DNA of 64,000 nt from Lentibacillus cibarius (GTDB lineage Bacteria; Bacillota; Bacilli; Bacillales; Amphibacillaceae): the NCBI RefSeq assembly GCF_005887555.1, contig NZ_VCIA01000001.1, positions 1,612,001 to 1,676,000 of the forward strand, read 5' to 3'. A program made the translations under genes and the position numbers. Of the stretch, positions 62,990-64,000 are shown piece after piece; the stretch's first letter is position 1; every line of letters begins with the position of its first letter. The notes beneath the pieces are model-generated. The model ran no database searches. It worked only from the letters and a program-made list of their open reading frames with translations, and had not been told where the DNA came from.

Positions 62990-64000
62990 ATGACTAATTT
63001 TCATTTGTACAATCAGGAAACACATTTACTTCACGGGGGACAGGAACCCGACCCGACAACCGGATCGCGAGCAGTACCGATCTATCAAACGACTTCTTAT
63101 GTTTTCCAGGACTCTGAACACGCACAAAATCTATTTGGACTGGCGGAACCCGGAAACATTTATACTCGTATTACCAATCCGACCATCGACGCTTTCGAAC
63201 AGCGGATAGCACTTTTAGAGGATGGTGCAGCTGCCGTGGCAACCGCTTCCGGCATGGCAGCAATTACGATGGCGATTATGAACGTTGCCGGCAGTGGTGA
63301 CGAAATCGTTGCCGACAGCAATCTATACGGGGGCACGTACAATTTATTCGCCAACACGCTACCTAAATACGGCATTAATGTCATTTTTGCCGATGGAACC
63401 GATCCGGACAGCATCAAAAGCGCCATTACTGATAAAACAAAAGCCATTTTCGGCGAGATTATTACCAATCCGAGCTTACATGTGCTCGATATTGAAACCA
63501 TAAGCGGCATCGCCCACGACCATGGGATTCCGTTGATTATCGATAACACATTTGCAACGCCATACGTTACCAAACCACTGACATGGGGGGCTGATGTCGT
63601 TGTTCACTCCGCAACTAAATGGATTGGCGGTCACGGCACGTCTATCGCGGGTGTAGTCGTTGATGGCGGGCGGTTCAACTGGGCTAATGGCAACTTCCCG
63701 GAATTTACCGAACCGGATGAAAGCTATCACGGACTGAGGTATGTGGACGTTCAACCAGCTGCATTTGCGACAAAACTGCGCGTCCAGCTGCTCCGTGACA
63801 TCGGTGCTTGCTTAAGTCCGCAAAATGCCTTCCTGCTATTGCAAGGACTGGAAACATTGCATTTGCGTGTTGAGCGTCATAACGAAAATGCCAAAGAAGT
63901 TGCTAACTATCTGCAAGCACATCCTGCCGTGGAATGGGTTAATTATCCCGGCCTGGCTAACCATCCATCCCATGAAACCGCGAATAAATACTTGCAGAAG
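62990..64000 (+). CDS. metY: O-acetylhomoserine sulfhydrylase-type protein, cut off by the window end
   Basis: PLP enzyme making homocysteine from O-acetylhomoserine and sulfide. The visible 337 residues contain PLP-lysine Lys210 in [20 protein letters not shown] (Gly-Gly where the gamma-lyase has Cys), and [19 protein letters not shown] typical of the long MetY form (about 430 residues). AAAGGAGG precedes ATG 62990. It stands directly behind the S-box, so it is repressed when SAM is plentiful. Confidence 0.93.
   Translation, partial: MTNFHLYNQETHLLHGGQEPDPTTGSRAVPIYQTTSYVFQDSEHAQNLFGLAEPGNIYTRITNPTIDAFEQRIALLEDGAAAVATASGMAAITMAIMNVAGSGDEIVADSNLYGGTYNLFANTLPKYGINVIFADGTDPDSIKSAITDKTKAIFGEIITNPSLHVLDIETISGIAHDHGIPLIIDNTFATPYVTKPLTWGADVVVHSATKWIGGHGTSIAGVVVDGGRFNWANGNFPEFTEPDESYHGLRYVDVQPAAFATKLRVQLLRDIGACLSPQNAFLLLQGLETLHLRVERHNENAKEVANYLQAHPAVEWVNYPGLANHPSHETANKYLQK

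Overview
The window is a chromosomal segment of a low-to-moderate G+C, endospore-forming Firmicute of the family Bacillaceae. The evidence is the Bacillus subtilis-like gene order (rpoE, acdA, fadF, argS, ywiB, pbpG, ywhD, ywgA, ywfO, lipL, pta, hemQ, gerQ, ywdK, ywdI), spore genes (gerQ, pbpG), purine-rich ribosome binding sites and PerR/CodY/S-box style control. I cannot name the genus; a halotolerant relative such as Lentibacillus, Virgibacillus or Oceanobacillus is a guess.

Layout. 1-12265: end of rpoE, then an acyl-CoA catabolic block on the minus strand (icmF, tetR regulator, two acyl-CoA dehydrogenases, hydroxyacyl-CoA dehydrogenase, thiolase, fadF). These fit beta-oxidation and branched-chain acyl-CoA use, with electrons leaving through FadF. 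12632-14745: ywiB-argS. 15855-20805: pbpG, ywhD, ywgA, ywfO. 21053-25421: lipL, phosphatase, isochorismatase-like hydrolase, pta, hemQ. 25835-28337: gerQ (frameshifted), ywdK, ywdI and small genes, two of them below 50 codons. 28603-32041: YjiH-type membrane protein, NAD(P)-binding sugar-nucleotide-type protein, acyltransferase. 32354-35179: divergent ku and ligD (two-component NHEJ). 35264-39354: osmC-like, chrA, ahpC-ahpF behind a PerR-like box. 39582-45189: lipoprotein, DUF488, TerC, phosphoglucomutase, AI-2E exporter family protein, small coiled protein. 45395-47073: complete IS1182-type element. 47287-58537: Na+/H+ antiporter, brnQ with a CodY-like box, recQ, ampS, alanine symporter, thioesterase, cardiolipin synthase. 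58538-59721: gene-poor stretch with hairpins. 59722-64000: methionine gamma-lyase, rarD, then an S-box (SAM-I) riboswitch in front of metY, which runs off the window.

The most unusual content is between genes. First, several arrays have a 20-21 bp period, two helical turns: a tandem array of about 41 units between ywiB and pbpG, and a dispersed GC-rich family built on the palindrome TCGCGCGA that abuts gene 3-prime ends with nearly constant polarity. A mosaic array at 4727-4916 merges the GC-rich family with a third sequence class. Second, a family of small hairpins keeps an invariant GTCCT loop while the stems change in a compensatory way. These hairpins are nested with other palindromic repeats, a 300-bp inverted duplicate (8.2 kb and 61.3 kb) and the IS insertion site. 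These repeats are the best candidates here for something not yet described; no new protein system is evident.
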